Below are positions 17,549 to 26,967 of a stretch of 64,000 nucleotides of DNA, piece by piece (positions within the stretch are counted from its first letter, which is position 1; each line of letters opens with the position of its first letter). Under the pieces are notes generated by a model that did not search any database, was not told the DNA's origin, and saw only the letters and a program-made list of their open reading frames with translations. This stretch comes from an uncultured Candidatus Melainabacteria bacterium (GTDB taxonomy: Bacteria; Cyanobacteriota; Vampirovibrionia; Gastranaerophilales; Gastranaerophilaceae): assembly GCA_949927415.1 (NCBI GenBank), contig CATLFB010000003.1, positions 248,001 through 312,000 on the forward strand, read 5' to 3'. The translations under genes were made by a program, and so were the position numbers.

Positions 17549-19204
17549 ATGATTATTCAAAACATACCCCGCAAACAACTCAATATTGAAAACAAAAAGG
17601 ATAACGAAAACGTACGATTTACAGGCGCGTATGATGCAGTGACGCTTGGTTTAAGATTTTTGGATACAAACCAGGCCTGGGGCGCAAATGCGGTTGACTT
17701 AGGTTCAATGGTAATTCCGCGTACCACAGTCGATATGGTTAACAGAGGGCCTGTCGCTGGTGCCGAAACTGCACGCCGCGAGGCTTCAGGTACGGTGAAC
17801 CATTCATTGGTAGGCGTTTACGGCTCAATGGCGGCTCTTGCTTTTGCTTTGACTTTGAACAAGACTTTCGGTATTCGCGCAGACAAGATTTTTGCGGATA
17901 ATGAGATGTTCGATATTGTCGGAAAATCTTTCCACAACAACTTCCGCAACAGTACAAAAACAGATAAAATCGAAAAAAGTTCCGACGCGCTTGAAAAAAC
18001 GTTAAGAGATATTTACTCAAATGTAAGCACCAATGTTGGCGGAGAAGAAAAAACTCTTACACCTTATCAAATTGATAATATTGTAGATAGAATTAAGAAT
18101 TCTCTTATAAATCCGGACATTGACGGCGACAGAATTTCAAAAAATACAAAAAATTTCCTTGTCAACTACATTACAGAAGCCACAGGCTCAGAAACTGATT
18201 TCAAATTGAAAGCCTACGACAAAGAAACAACAACAACGCTTTCAAACTTTGTTGAAAACAGCTACAACATTTTGAAGACAATGACAAAAGAAAAAGTTGT
18301 AGAAGAGTTTCAACGTGCGGCGGAATTCAAAGATAACAAATTTATTGCAGGCATCAAAAAACTTAATAACAGACGAACTGTTCTTGGTATGGCGATTGCA
18401 TCCGGAGTTGGTATGGCGATTCAGCCTTTAAATATTTATTTGACAAAGAAAAAGACAGGAAGCGACGGTTTTGTCGGAGTTGAAGGCCGTGAAAAAGATA
18501 CAAGTGCAGGATTCAAAATGTGGAAAGCGGGAGCCGCTGCACTGTTTGGCGGAAGCATTATCGCAGATTTGGCAAGAAAAGAAGGCGGACTTCTTAAAAA
18601 CGTTCAATACAAAGGCATGATTCCGACACTCAACCAGTTTAAACTTGTTTACGGTGTAACAATTGCATCAAGATTTCTTTCGGCACGCGACAAAGATGAA
18701 CTTAGAGAAGCGGTTGTAAAAGACGTCTTGGGATTTTTGAACTGGCTTGTTCTGGGCAACTTTGTAGCTAAAGGCGTTGCAATGGCGATGGATAAGGATA
18801 AATCTCTCATTAAAAATCCTGCAGAAAGTTCATTCTTCAAGAAAAAACTTAAGACTCGCGATGAAGTTATGATTGAAGGCTTGAAGCGATTGAACCTTTC
18901 ATCTGTTTCCAAAGACGGCAAAGCATTGAAATTCTCTGAAATGCTGAAACTTATCCCTGCAGGAGAAGCCGGAAAGGCAATCAGAGGCCGCCTGCGCGTT
19001 CTAAACATTGCACAGGCCGCAGGTTATGCATACTCAGGACTTGTACTTGGCGTAGGTATTCCAAAACTTAATATTTACATGACGAATAAATCTGAGGAAA
19101 AACGCAAAGCAAAACTTGCCGCGGCGAAAGCTCAAGAGCCGGTTATTTCACAGCAACAAAATCATTTTGCGCAATTGAGTATGAAACAATTTTCAAATAA
19201 ATAA
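17549..19204 (+). CDS. unknown membrane-associated protein, tandem paralogue 2
   Basis: This 551-residue protein is a diverged copy of its upstream neighbour: VDLGSMVIPRTTVDM near 50, AIQPLNIYLTKKK near 295, GMIPTLNQFKLVYGVTIASR near 355 and DELREAVVKDVLGF near 385 align with DLSTAIIPRTIVE, QPINRWITRK, LFPTMDQARIISTATFASR and NELREATIRDIATF. The tag F24-T25-G26 follows MIIQNIP. Several hydrophobic glycine-rich helices (SLVGVYGSMAALAFALTL, VLGMAIASGVGMAI) suggest membrane insertion. AAGGAGACAATC precedes the ATG. The pair arose by tandem duplication; the role is unknown. Confidence 0.8.
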   Translation: MIIQNIPRKQLNIENKKDNENVRFTGAYDAVTLGLRFLDTNQAWGANAVDLGSMVIPRTTVDMVNRGPVAGAETARREASGTVNHSLVGVYGSMAALAFALTLNKTFGIRADKIFADNEMFDIVGKSFHNNFRNSTKTDKIEKSSDALEKTLRDIYSNVSTNVGGEEKTLTPYQIDNIVDRIKNSLINPDIDGDRISKNTKNFLVNYITEATGSETDFKLKAYDKETTTTLSNFVENSYNILKTMTKEKVVEEFQRAAEFKDNKFIAGIKKLNNRRTVLGMAIASGVGMAIQPLNIYLTKKKTGSDGFVGVEGREKDTSAGFKMWKAGAAALFGGSIIADLARKEGGLLKNVQYKGMIPTLNQFKLVYGVTIASRFLSARDKDELREAVVKDVLGFLNWLVLGNFVAKGVAMAMDKDKSLIKNPAESSFFKKKLKTRDEVMIEGLKRLNLSSVSKDGKALKFSEMLKLIPAGEAGKAIRGRLRVLNIAQAAGYAYSGLVLGVGIPKLNIYMTNKSEEKRKAKLAAAKAQEPVISQQQNHFAQLSMKQFSNK

Positions 19205-19243
19205 GCCGGTGCTTTTTTGAATTTTTAAATTAGTTTTAAATGA

Positions 19244-19283
19244 AATAAACATCCCTAAATGAATATTTGAGGGATGTTTATTT
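19244..19283. terminator. bidirectional terminator between convergent genes
   Basis: AAATAAACATCCCTAAA pairs with TTTGAGGGATGTTTATTT (one mismatch) across a short loop, with T-rich sequence on both strands. It serves the tandem paralogues from the left and the prepilin-like gene from the right. Confidence 0.88.
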
Positions 19284-19294
19284 TTAATAACGCT

Positions 19295-20210
19295 TTACAA
19301 TTTCTTTGGATAATCCTTTGGAAATTCATACTGGTTTTCTTCCAAAAGCATTGTGCACTGGGTGCCTTCATTTTTGCAGTTTGTTATCATTTCTTCGTGT
19401 GTGGGATATGGCACTCCGGGTGGCATGCACCACATTGGTCTGACATTGTTGCTTGGATGATTACAGACGCCTTTATTTTTGCAGAGTATAAATGGGAAAA
19501 TGTCTACGCCAATTTCGTTTGGCTTTTTTTCCCCGTTTACATCAAAGTAAATATCATAGCAAGCACCAATTTTGATACTCATTTGCGAGCCGTCGAAAAA
19601 TCTGATAGTCGCCATGTTATGGCCTGCGAGTACTCTTTTTTTGATGCCGTGATTTTTTACGTATGGTTGAATGTAGGTTTTTAAAAAAGCTTCTGCACCT
19701 TCCGATGTATTCATTTCACTGCTGATTGCCCAATCGGCTCTGGGTCCATGCTCATTTTCTGCATACATAAGAGTTTGATTGATCACAGAAACAAACTTTT
19801 TAATCCTTGCTTCAGCTTCTTTTTTTTTGGCGCTTTCTGAAATCGCAGGCAACGTCATTGCAGCAACAATTCCAATAATTCCAAGCGTAATCAATACTTC
19901 GGCCAGTGTGAATGCCCTATTGGACGCAAGTTTTCCAAATCCTGCACTTTTACACCTAATTTTGTAATCAGCGTCGCCTCCTAATACAAACCCAATGCCT
20001 AAAAGTAGACTTCGTCTAATGCACCTGTAAAAGTTCACCAACCACGTCACAAGACATAAATTTTTCCCAGCGGCTTCATCTAATTCCGGACTTATACCTC
20101 TAATTTCGTCGTCAGCGCCGCTTCCTAATACAGACCCAATGTTTAAAAGTAGACTTCGTCTACCCCCCCCCCCGCTTCTGGAAGGTAGTCATATCAATGG
20201 TTTTAGCCAT
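19295..20210 (-). CDS. phase-variable prepilin-like protein, out of frame as sequenced
   Basis: The body carries a type IV prepilin signal, NRAFTLAEVLITLGIIGIVAA (quoted in part: AFTLAEVLITLGIIG), with Glu at mature position 5 and an unusual Ala before the cut, then a small pilin-like domain with several Cys. A good promoter, Shine-Dalgarno (AGGAG, 20216-20220) and ATG at 20210 open a frame reading MAKTIDMTTFQK that enters 11 consecutive G (20163-20173) and stops at TAG immediately after. With one G fewer, or two more, that frame joins the pilin frame exactly, giving about 304 residues. The joined leader contains a 62-base repeat twice in frame. Without the upstream start, translation could begin only at internal codons such as GTG at 20050, which lack a good binding site. 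Confidence 0.75.
19957..20018 (-). repeat. 62-base leader repeat, inner copy
   Basis: It matches the outer copy at 54 of 62 positions and lies 144 bases (48 codons) from it, so both encode related peptides (RRSLLLGIGFVLGGDADYKIR here). It contains the hairpin-forming TAGACGAAGTCTA. Confidence 0.8.
20101..20162 (-). repeat. 62-base leader repeat, outer copy next to poly-G
   Basis: The outer copy encodes RRSLLLNIGSVLGSGADDEI in the pilin frame and directly abuts the G tract. Its ACATTGGGTCTG core is identical to the core of the repeat unit at 2523-2688. Confidence 0.8.
20163..20173 (-). repeat. homopolymer of 11 G, putative phase-variation switch
   Basis: Eleven C on the plus strand (G on the coding strand) sit 12 codons into the reading frame. 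Tract lengths of 10 or 13 restore the prepilin frame; 11 gives a stop directly after the tract. Confidence 0.75.
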
Positions 20211-20237
20211 AATCGCTCCTTTCGCTATTCTCTTTTC

Positions 20238-20266
20238 ATTATAACAAAATTTTTTCACAATTTCAA
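20238..20266 (-). promoter_or_regulatory. promoter of the phase-variable prepilin gene
   Basis: On the minus strand TTGAAA (20266-20261) and TATAAT (20243-20238) are 17 bases apart, about 28 bases upstream of the ATG at 20210. Confidence 0.85.
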
Positions 20267-20326
20267 CGTAACTGTGTTTTCTGATATATTATTGCTCATT
20301 CCGAGAAAAATTTTGAAATAAACTTT

Positions 20327-21259
20327 CTAACCGATTTGAGCATTTGCGCCTGAAACAACTTCGATAATTTCCTGCGTAATCGCAAATTGGCGCGTTTTGT
20401 TGTATTCGGTCGAAAGTTCAATAAGCATTTTTTCGGCATTGCTTGTTGCAGCTGACATTGCTGTCATCCGGCTTGCCAGTTCGCTCGCCTGTGCCTCTAA
20501 AAGTGCCTGATATATGATGTTTGCAATATACATCGGAACTACTTTTTGCAAAATATGGTGCATGTCAGGCGTAAATTCCATCATAGGTTCAATGATATTG
20601 TCATGAAGTTTTTCGTAGTCGTCGTTTACGCCTTTTAGCGGAAGCACCTCCCAGCTTTCAACATGGTAACTCATCATGTTTTTGAACCTTGTCGTGATGA
20701 TTTCTATCCGGTCAATTTGTTTGTTTACAAAAAATTCCGCCATATCAGAAACAATTATATTCGCCCCTTCACCAGAAGGGTTGTTTGCTATTGCGTTGTA
20801 GGTTTTTGCGATTTCGCAGTTCAGGTTTTTGACGCGTTTTTTCAGCGCACTGATTCCCTTTTGTCCGACGATAAATAAAATTGTTTTAATGCCTCGGGCA
20901 TTGTACTCTTCGATGGTTTTAATTGTTTTCTTAATAACATTTCCATTGTATGCGCCTGCAAGACCTTTGTTTGAAGTGATTACAAGAAGCCCTGCGCATT
21001 TTGTTTCGCGAACTTGCAAAAGCGCCGGATAGTTTTCTGCGGCAGTTTTTATTTTTAGCGTGTTGTCTGAGTATACGCCGACTGAATCGAGTAATTTCTT
21101 AAACATCATGTTGAGTTCTGCCGTGAATGGCCGCGACATTTTAACAGTTGATTCGGCTTTTTTAACTTTCGCCGCGGCAACCATCTTCATTGCACGCGTA
21201 ATTTTCTTTGTGCTCTGAACGCTTTGTATTCTGTTTTTGATATCTTTTAAATTACTCAT
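20327..21259 (-). CDS. atpG: ATP synthase F1 gamma subunit
   Basis: Gamma is the central stalk that couples c-ring rotation to catalysis in the F1 head. The 310 residues begin with the conserved N-terminal helix NLKDIKNRIQSVQSTKKITR and AMKMVAAAKVKKAE, and end with the conserved C-terminal helix (ASELASRMTAMSAATSNAEKM, TRQFAITQEIIEVVSGANA). The order after atpA is cyanobacterial, but a zinc-finger gene separates the two. No Shine-Dalgarno is visible; a hairpin (arms 21273-21277 and 21284-21288) lies just upstream of the start. Whether the regulatory gamma insert of photosynthetic cyanobacteria is present needs an alignment. Confidence 0.96.
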   Translation of the reverse strand: MSNLKDIKNRIQSVQSTKKITRAMKMVAAAKVKKAESTVKMSRPFTAELNMMFKKLLDSVGVYSDNTLKIKTAAENYPALLQVRETKCAGLLVITSNKGLAGAYNGNVIKKTIKTIEEYNARGIKTILFIVGQKGISALKKRVKNLNCEIAKTYNAIANNPSGEGANIIVSDMAEFFVNKQIDRIEIITTRFKNMMSYHVESWEVLPLKGVNDDYEKLHDNIIEPMMEFTPDMHHILQKVVPMYIANIIYQALLEAQASELASRMTAMSAATSNAEKMLIELSTEYNKTRQFAITQEIIEVVSGANAQIG

Positions 21260-21353
21260 TTTTTGTATACAGTGTACGTTTTTGTACAGCCGCCTTTCGT
21301 TATGTTTTCTTTTAAGTGTGGATACGGATTATGTTGTGTTCTACACGCTTGCT

Positions 21354-21728
21354 TTATTCTTTTTTCGAAGAATCTAATGTTTTCAGTTTGCTTGCGTTGT
21401 TGAGTACGCTTACGCCAAGTATTGCAAAAATCGCACCGATTAAAGTCATCATTGCAGAATCAGATCCAAATCCGTAGTAAATCATAAACAGTCCGGCAAT
21501 TGCAAAAATCCAGCCGGAAATAATGGAAATAGTTCTGCTCCGTTTTGTATAAGCGTTTTGGATATTTTCGTAAGAAACATGCACAAGATGCGCAGTTTGG
21601 GAGCACCTTTGATTATCTTTGCAGACAATCATTCCGTCAACTGAGCGCATGCAATCCAGGCAAAGTCCTTTTCCGCAGGTTTTGCAAACTCCGAATGCGT
21701 CTCTGTCATGGTGGTTAAAACATTTCAT
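21354..21728 (-). CDS. B-box-type zinc-finger membrane protein inside the atp operon
   Basis: The 124-residue protein opens with a zinc-binding cluster, CFNHHDRDAFGVCKTCGKGLC followed by DCMRSVDGMIVC (residues 3-36), the Cys/His pattern of B-box-like fingers found in bacterial membrane proteins. A linker leads to two hydrophobic segments (ISIISGWIFAIAGLFMIYYG and MMTLIGAIFAILGVSVL) and a short basic tail. It lies 27 bases downstream of atpA and 94 upstream of atpG on the same strand with AAGGAGA before the ATG, so it is probably co-transcribed. A role in ATPase assembly or regulation is only a guess from position. Confidence 0.75.
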   Translation of the reverse strand: MKCFNHHDRDAFGVCKTCGKGLCLDCMRSVDGMIVCKDNQRCSQTAHLVHVSYENIQNAYTKRSRTISIISGWIFAIAGLFMIYYGFGSDSAMMTLIGAIFAILGVSVLNNASKLKTLDSSKKE

Positions 21729-21755
21729 CTATTTCTCCTTTTTATTATTTCAAGG

Positions 21756-23822
<2,067 letters not shown>

Positions 23823-23823
<1 letters not shown>

Positions 23824-24332
23824 TAGAATTTAATCCTGTCTAATTCGTCGATGCTGTCTGAGATGAACTTGTTATGAAGTTCAGGATTTTCATCCATAGT
23901 TTTTATGATGTGCTCTTTTGCAAGTTCAATTGCGGCGCGGGCTGTTTGCTTTGAGAGTGCGGCAGAAATCGTTTTTTCTTCAGCTTCTATTGTTCTTGAA
24001 ATACCTTGTTCAAAGCGCGATGCTTTTTTGCCGGCTTCTTCAAGGATTGAGTCTGCCGTGTTTTTGGCATGAATGGCAGCTTTTTCAAGCCTTTCCTGAA
24101 CTTCATTTTCAACATTTGCAACATCTTTACTTGTATTGGACAAAAATTCTGAAGCCCGCTCTTTTTCTGATTTTGCATTCTCAATCGATTTTACGATTTC
24201 GTTTTTTATGTTTTCGATTTTTTCGCCAAGATTAAGTTTGCTTGTTACGATTGCAAAAATCATAACAAGTATTGCAAAATTGAAAGTGTTTGATTTGACG
24301 ATTAAGTCCCAAAATTTTAGAAGTTCATCCAT
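23823..24332 (-). CDS. atpF: ATP synthase b subunit
   Basis: The b subunit is a peripheral-stalk protein with one N-terminal membrane helix (FNFAILVMIFAIVTSKLNL) and a long charged coiled coil covering most of its 169 residues. It differs from the neighbouring b' protein, as in Cyanobacteria and plastids where the stalk is a heterodimer. It follows b' by one base and overlaps atpH. Confidence 0.93.
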
Positions 24333-24333
24333 T

Positions 24334-24801
24334 TTAAACGAGTATCCTGTCTATAAGTTCATTGTTGACATGTTCAATGTGTGTTTCTGCCTGCAAAATT
24401 TTTGAGGCAACGGATTCAGCCAGAGTTTTTACGCTTGATTTGAGTTCAGCCTGAGTGATTTCGGTTTCTTTATTAAGCGAATCTTTAGCATCCTCGATTT
24501 TTAATTGCGCCTGACGTTTTGCTTCCGAGGTTAAAGTTTCACCTGTCGCGTTGGCCTCTTCAACGGCATCTGTGATGATTTTTCTGGATTTTTCGCCTGC
24601 CGCATTAAGCTTTTCTTCTTTATTTTTCAAAAGAATACCGGCTTGCGTTTCAGAATCTTTCGCATCATTCATTGCGTTTCTGATAAAACTTTCCCGCTCA
24701 TCAATGACCTTTGTCAAAGGTGCATAAAATATCTTATTCATAATAATCGTGAATAAAATAAAACTTATTGCTGTTACAAAAAATGTTGCGTTGAATTCCA
24801 T
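24334..24801 (-). CDS. atpF': ATP synthase b' subunit
   Basis: This second, diverged b-type stalk subunit (155 residues) has an N-terminal membrane helix (FFVTAISFILFTIIMNKIFY) followed by PLTKVIDERESFI, a sequence typical of b' (AtpG in plant plastid nuclear genes), and a coiled-coil remainder. Position directly after atpE and before atpF is the cyanobacterial arrangement. Confidence 0.93.
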   Translation of the reverse strand: MEFNATFFVTAISFILFTIIMNKIFYAPLTKVIDERESFIRNAMNDAKDSETQAGILLKNKEEKLNAAGEKSRKIITDAVEEANATGETLTSEAKRQAQLKIEDAKDSLNKETEITQAELKSSVKTLAESVASKILQAETHIEHVNNELIDRILV

Positions 24802-24843
24802 TGTTTTTCCTCATAAAAATTTGCAAGATTTATTGCATGTGAA

Positions 24844-25080
24844 TTACTTGCCTAATAATTGGAATGCGATTACGAATGCGTAAAGTGCGCATGCTTCAGA
24901 AAGTGCAGCACCAAGCAGGAAGAAACCGAAAGCTTTACCTGCAACTTCCGGCTGGCGTGAAACAGCGTCCATCAAACCTTTTGTTGCAAATCCGATACCA
25001 AGCCCTGCGCCGATTGCACCAAAACCGATTGCAATACCTGCGCCTAAATGTGCCATTTGTGAAATTTGTCCTTCAATCAT
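24844..25080 (-). CDS. atpE: ATP synthase c subunit
   Basis: The 78-residue hairpin of two membrane helices oligomerises into the rotor ring. The ion-binding carboxylate is Glu62 in GAALSEACALY, and the polar loop is SRQPEVAGKA at 41-50. In Na+-binding c subunits a Gln lies about 33 residues before this Glu and a Ser or Thr follows it; here those places hold Ile29 and Ala63, so proton coupling is predicted. AAGGAG precedes the ATG. Confidence 0.96.
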   Translation of the reverse strand: MIEGQISQMAHLGAGIAIGFGAIGAGLGIGFATKGLMDAVSRQPEVAGKAFGFFLLGAALSEACALYAFVIAFQLLGK

Positions 25081-25127
25081 AATTTTCTCCTTTTTATATG
25101 TGTATTTTAATTTTTGTGTAATTTTAT

Positions 25128-25826
25128 TTAGTGTTCTTCACTGCTTGCAGATGAAATATATGCGATTGTAAGCATCATAAATACCGTTGCCTGAATAAAT
25201 GCTACCAGAAGTTCAAAAAGCATAATCGGAAGCGGCAGAAAATATGCATACAATCCTAATGCGATACTTATCAAAATTTCTCCGGCAAAAACGTTTGCAA
25301 AAAGTCGGATTGCCAAACTCAACGGGCGCGTAACCATCTCTAAAAGTTCAACCAGCGCCATGACTATCCCTGTGAAACTGAATTCATGCAAGAAAAATTT
25401 TGCACCTTTTGCTTTCAAGCCGGCCGCAACATAATAAATTAAAACAATTATTGCAAGCGCTCCCGTGACATTCAAATCGTTTGTGGGTGACGCGAGTTCG
25501 CCGGTTTTCATGTGAATTATTCTCAAAGGAAGCTGTCCCATGAGGTTTGCTGTCAAAATGAACAAAAACAAAGACGCCACAAGCGGAACATGCTGCCGGT
25601 TTTTGTTTGGCATCATCGTATCAAGGGTTCCCCAGAAAAATTTCAGAATGCTTTCGCTCACAGCCTGCATCTTTCCGGGCACAAGCGAGAGTTTTCGGGT
25701 CGCAAGCAATGCAAAAATTATAACAACCGCCATTGCAAACCACATTGTAAATATAGTATCAAGATTGAATGTATAATTGTGTCCTGATGTGCTTAATGTA
25801 TATATCCAGTGACCTGCTTCACTCAT
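25128..25826 (-). CDS. atpB: ATP synthase a subunit
   Basis: Subunit a forms the half-channels next to the c ring. The 232 residues have five or more membrane segments; the essential arginine is in RPLSLAIRLFANVFAGEILI, and the last helices read PLPIMLFELLVAFIQATVFMM. It is the first gene of the operon, with GGGAGAG before the ATG and a promoter at 25851-25879. No atpI is seen upstream, where Cyanobacteria usually carry it. Confidence 0.96.
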   Translation of the reverse strand: MSEAGHWIYTLSTSGHNYTFNLDTIFTMWFAMAVVIIFALLATRKLSLVPGKMQAVSESILKFFWGTLDTMMPNKNRQHVPLVASLFLFILTANLMGQLPLRIIHMKTGELASPTNDLNVTGALAIIVLIYYVAAGLKAKGAKFFLHEFSFTGIVMALVELLEMVTRPLSLAIRLFANVFAGEILISIALGLYAYFLPLPIMLFELLVAFIQATVFMMLTIAYISSASSEEH

Positions 25827-25850
25827 TTTTTTCTCTCCCTTTGCAAATTT

Positions 25851-25879
25851 ATTCTACTGCACTGAAAAAAAAATCGCAA
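25851..25879 (-). promoter_or_regulatory. atp operon promoter
   Basis: Minus-strand TTGCGA (25879-25874) and TAGAAT (25856-25851) with a 17-base T-rich spacer, about 25 bases before the atpB start. Confidence 0.7.
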
Positions 25880-25886
25880 ATTTTTT

Positions 25887-25915
25887 TTGTTTGTAATAAA
25901 ATTATTTCATATAAG
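25887..25915 (+). promoter_or_regulatory. birA-oad operon promoter
   Basis: TTGTTT (25887-25892) and TATAAG (25910-25915) with a 17-base spacer, ending 19 bases before the birA start. It lies back to back with the atp promoter. Confidence 0.6.
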
Positions 25916-25934
25916 GAATTTTAGAGAGGGATAT

Positions 25935-26654
25935 ATGAAATTTCTATACCTCGATGAGGTAGATTCTACTAACCTTTACGGCAAAAAAAATATGGACAAT
26001 TTGTCTGACAAAACGGTAATCTCAGCCCGCCGCCAGACAAACGGCCGCGGACGTTTGAACAGGTCATGGCTGGATTTGGGTGATGGAAATTTGTTTGTCT
26101 CTATAGTTTTAAAACCCTCTGACAAATTCGATGAAAAGTTTGCAAATTTAACACAGTATTTATCTGTAATTATATGTAAAACGCTTGAACAATACGGGCT
26201 TTCACCAGAAATCAAATGGCCGAATGATGTTTTGATAAATGGGAAAAAAATCGCAGGGATTTTATCTGAAACAGTCATGCAAGGGCAAAATTTTAAGGGG
26301 CTTGTTTTAGGTTTCGGTATAAATATTTCGGCGCAAAAAGAAGATGTCGTAAGGGTTCAAGATAAAGCCGTGACATCGCTTTCGCTTGAAATTGGAAGGC
26401 CTGCGGATAGAGAAAAGTTTTTAAAAGATTTGCTAAATTTATTTTTTCAGGAGTATAATAAATTCTTGGATAGTGGCTTTGAATTAATAAAGCATGATTA
26501 CATCAAAAGAACGAATTTTCTTGAAAAAGAAGTTTGCGTGCAGGTTTTCGACAGGACTAAGACCGGCATCGCAAAAGCTGTTGACAATAACGGTGCGTTG
26601 TTGTTGCAAAACGAAAATGAACAATATGTACTTACAATAGGAGATATATTATGA
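25935..26654 (+). CDS. birA: biotin-protein ligase
   Basis: BirA forms biotinyl-AMP and attaches biotin to a carrier lysine. This 239-residue protein is the short form without a DNA-binding domain: DEVDSTNLYGKK at the N-terminus, ARRQTNGRGRLNRSWL (about 37-52, the biotinyl-AMP loop GRGR), SLPxIKWPNDV-type EIKWPNDVLING and GILSE in the centre. The frame is open upstream, but the ATG at 25935 follows GAGAGGGAT and fits the family start. It ends in TGA overlapping the oadG start, and the biotin acceptor oadA is two genes downstream, so the ligase is co-expressed with its substrate. Confidence 0.95.
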   Translation: MKFLYLDEVDSTNLYGKKNMDNLSDKTVISARRQTNGRGRLNRSWLDLGDGNLFVSIVLKPSDKFDEKFANLTQYLSVIICKTLEQYGLSPEIKWPNDVLINGKKIAGILSETVMQGQNFKGLVLGFGINISAQKEDVVRVQDKAVTSLSLEIGRPADREKFLKDLLNLFFQEYNKFLDSGFELIKHDYIKRTNFLEKEVCVQVFDRTKTGIAKAVDNNGALLLQNENEQYVLTIGDIL

Positions 26655-26896
26655 CAGGACAATTTATTCAACTTTTAGAGCAGGGGTTTGCTCTAATGGG
26701 AATAGGAATGGGATTTGTATTTTCATTCCTGGTAATCTTGGTAGTTTCAATGCTGGGCATGTCAAAAACAGTTCAGGCTTTAAACAAAATCTTCCCTGAA
26801 GAAGTTAAAGTCGTTGAAAAACCCGGAAAACGCTCAAATGTTTCGGAAGACGAAGCAATTGCCGTTGCTATTGCGGTTGCAAAAGCGCAAGGTTAA
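26651..26896 (+). CDS. oadG: Na+-pump decarboxylase gamma subunit
   Basis: This 81-residue protein has one N-terminal membrane helix (GFALMGIGMGFVFSFLVILVV) and a hydrophilic tail, the pattern of OadG, which anchors the carboxyltransferase subunit to the membrane subunit. Its start overlaps the birA stop (ATGA). The tail lacks the proline/alanine linker of long gamma subunits. Confidence 0.88.
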   Translation: MTGQFIQLLEQGFALMGIGMGFVFSFLVILVVSMLGMSKTVQALNKIFPEEVKVVEKPGKRSNVSEDEAIAVAIAVAKAQG

Positions 26897-26967
26897 ATTT
26901 CCAATCTGCCGGTCTGTTTAAATTTCCGGCTAACTAAACAAATTTTACTTACGAAAGGATATAAATT

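Noticed and set aside
20139-20321. Plus-strand 60-codon frame through the C tract
   Set aside because: It is the antisense of the prepilin start, with proline-run artefacts and no promoter or binding site.
25540-25776. Plus-strand frames opposite atpB
   Set aside because: They are shadows of a strongly conserved membrane protein gene.
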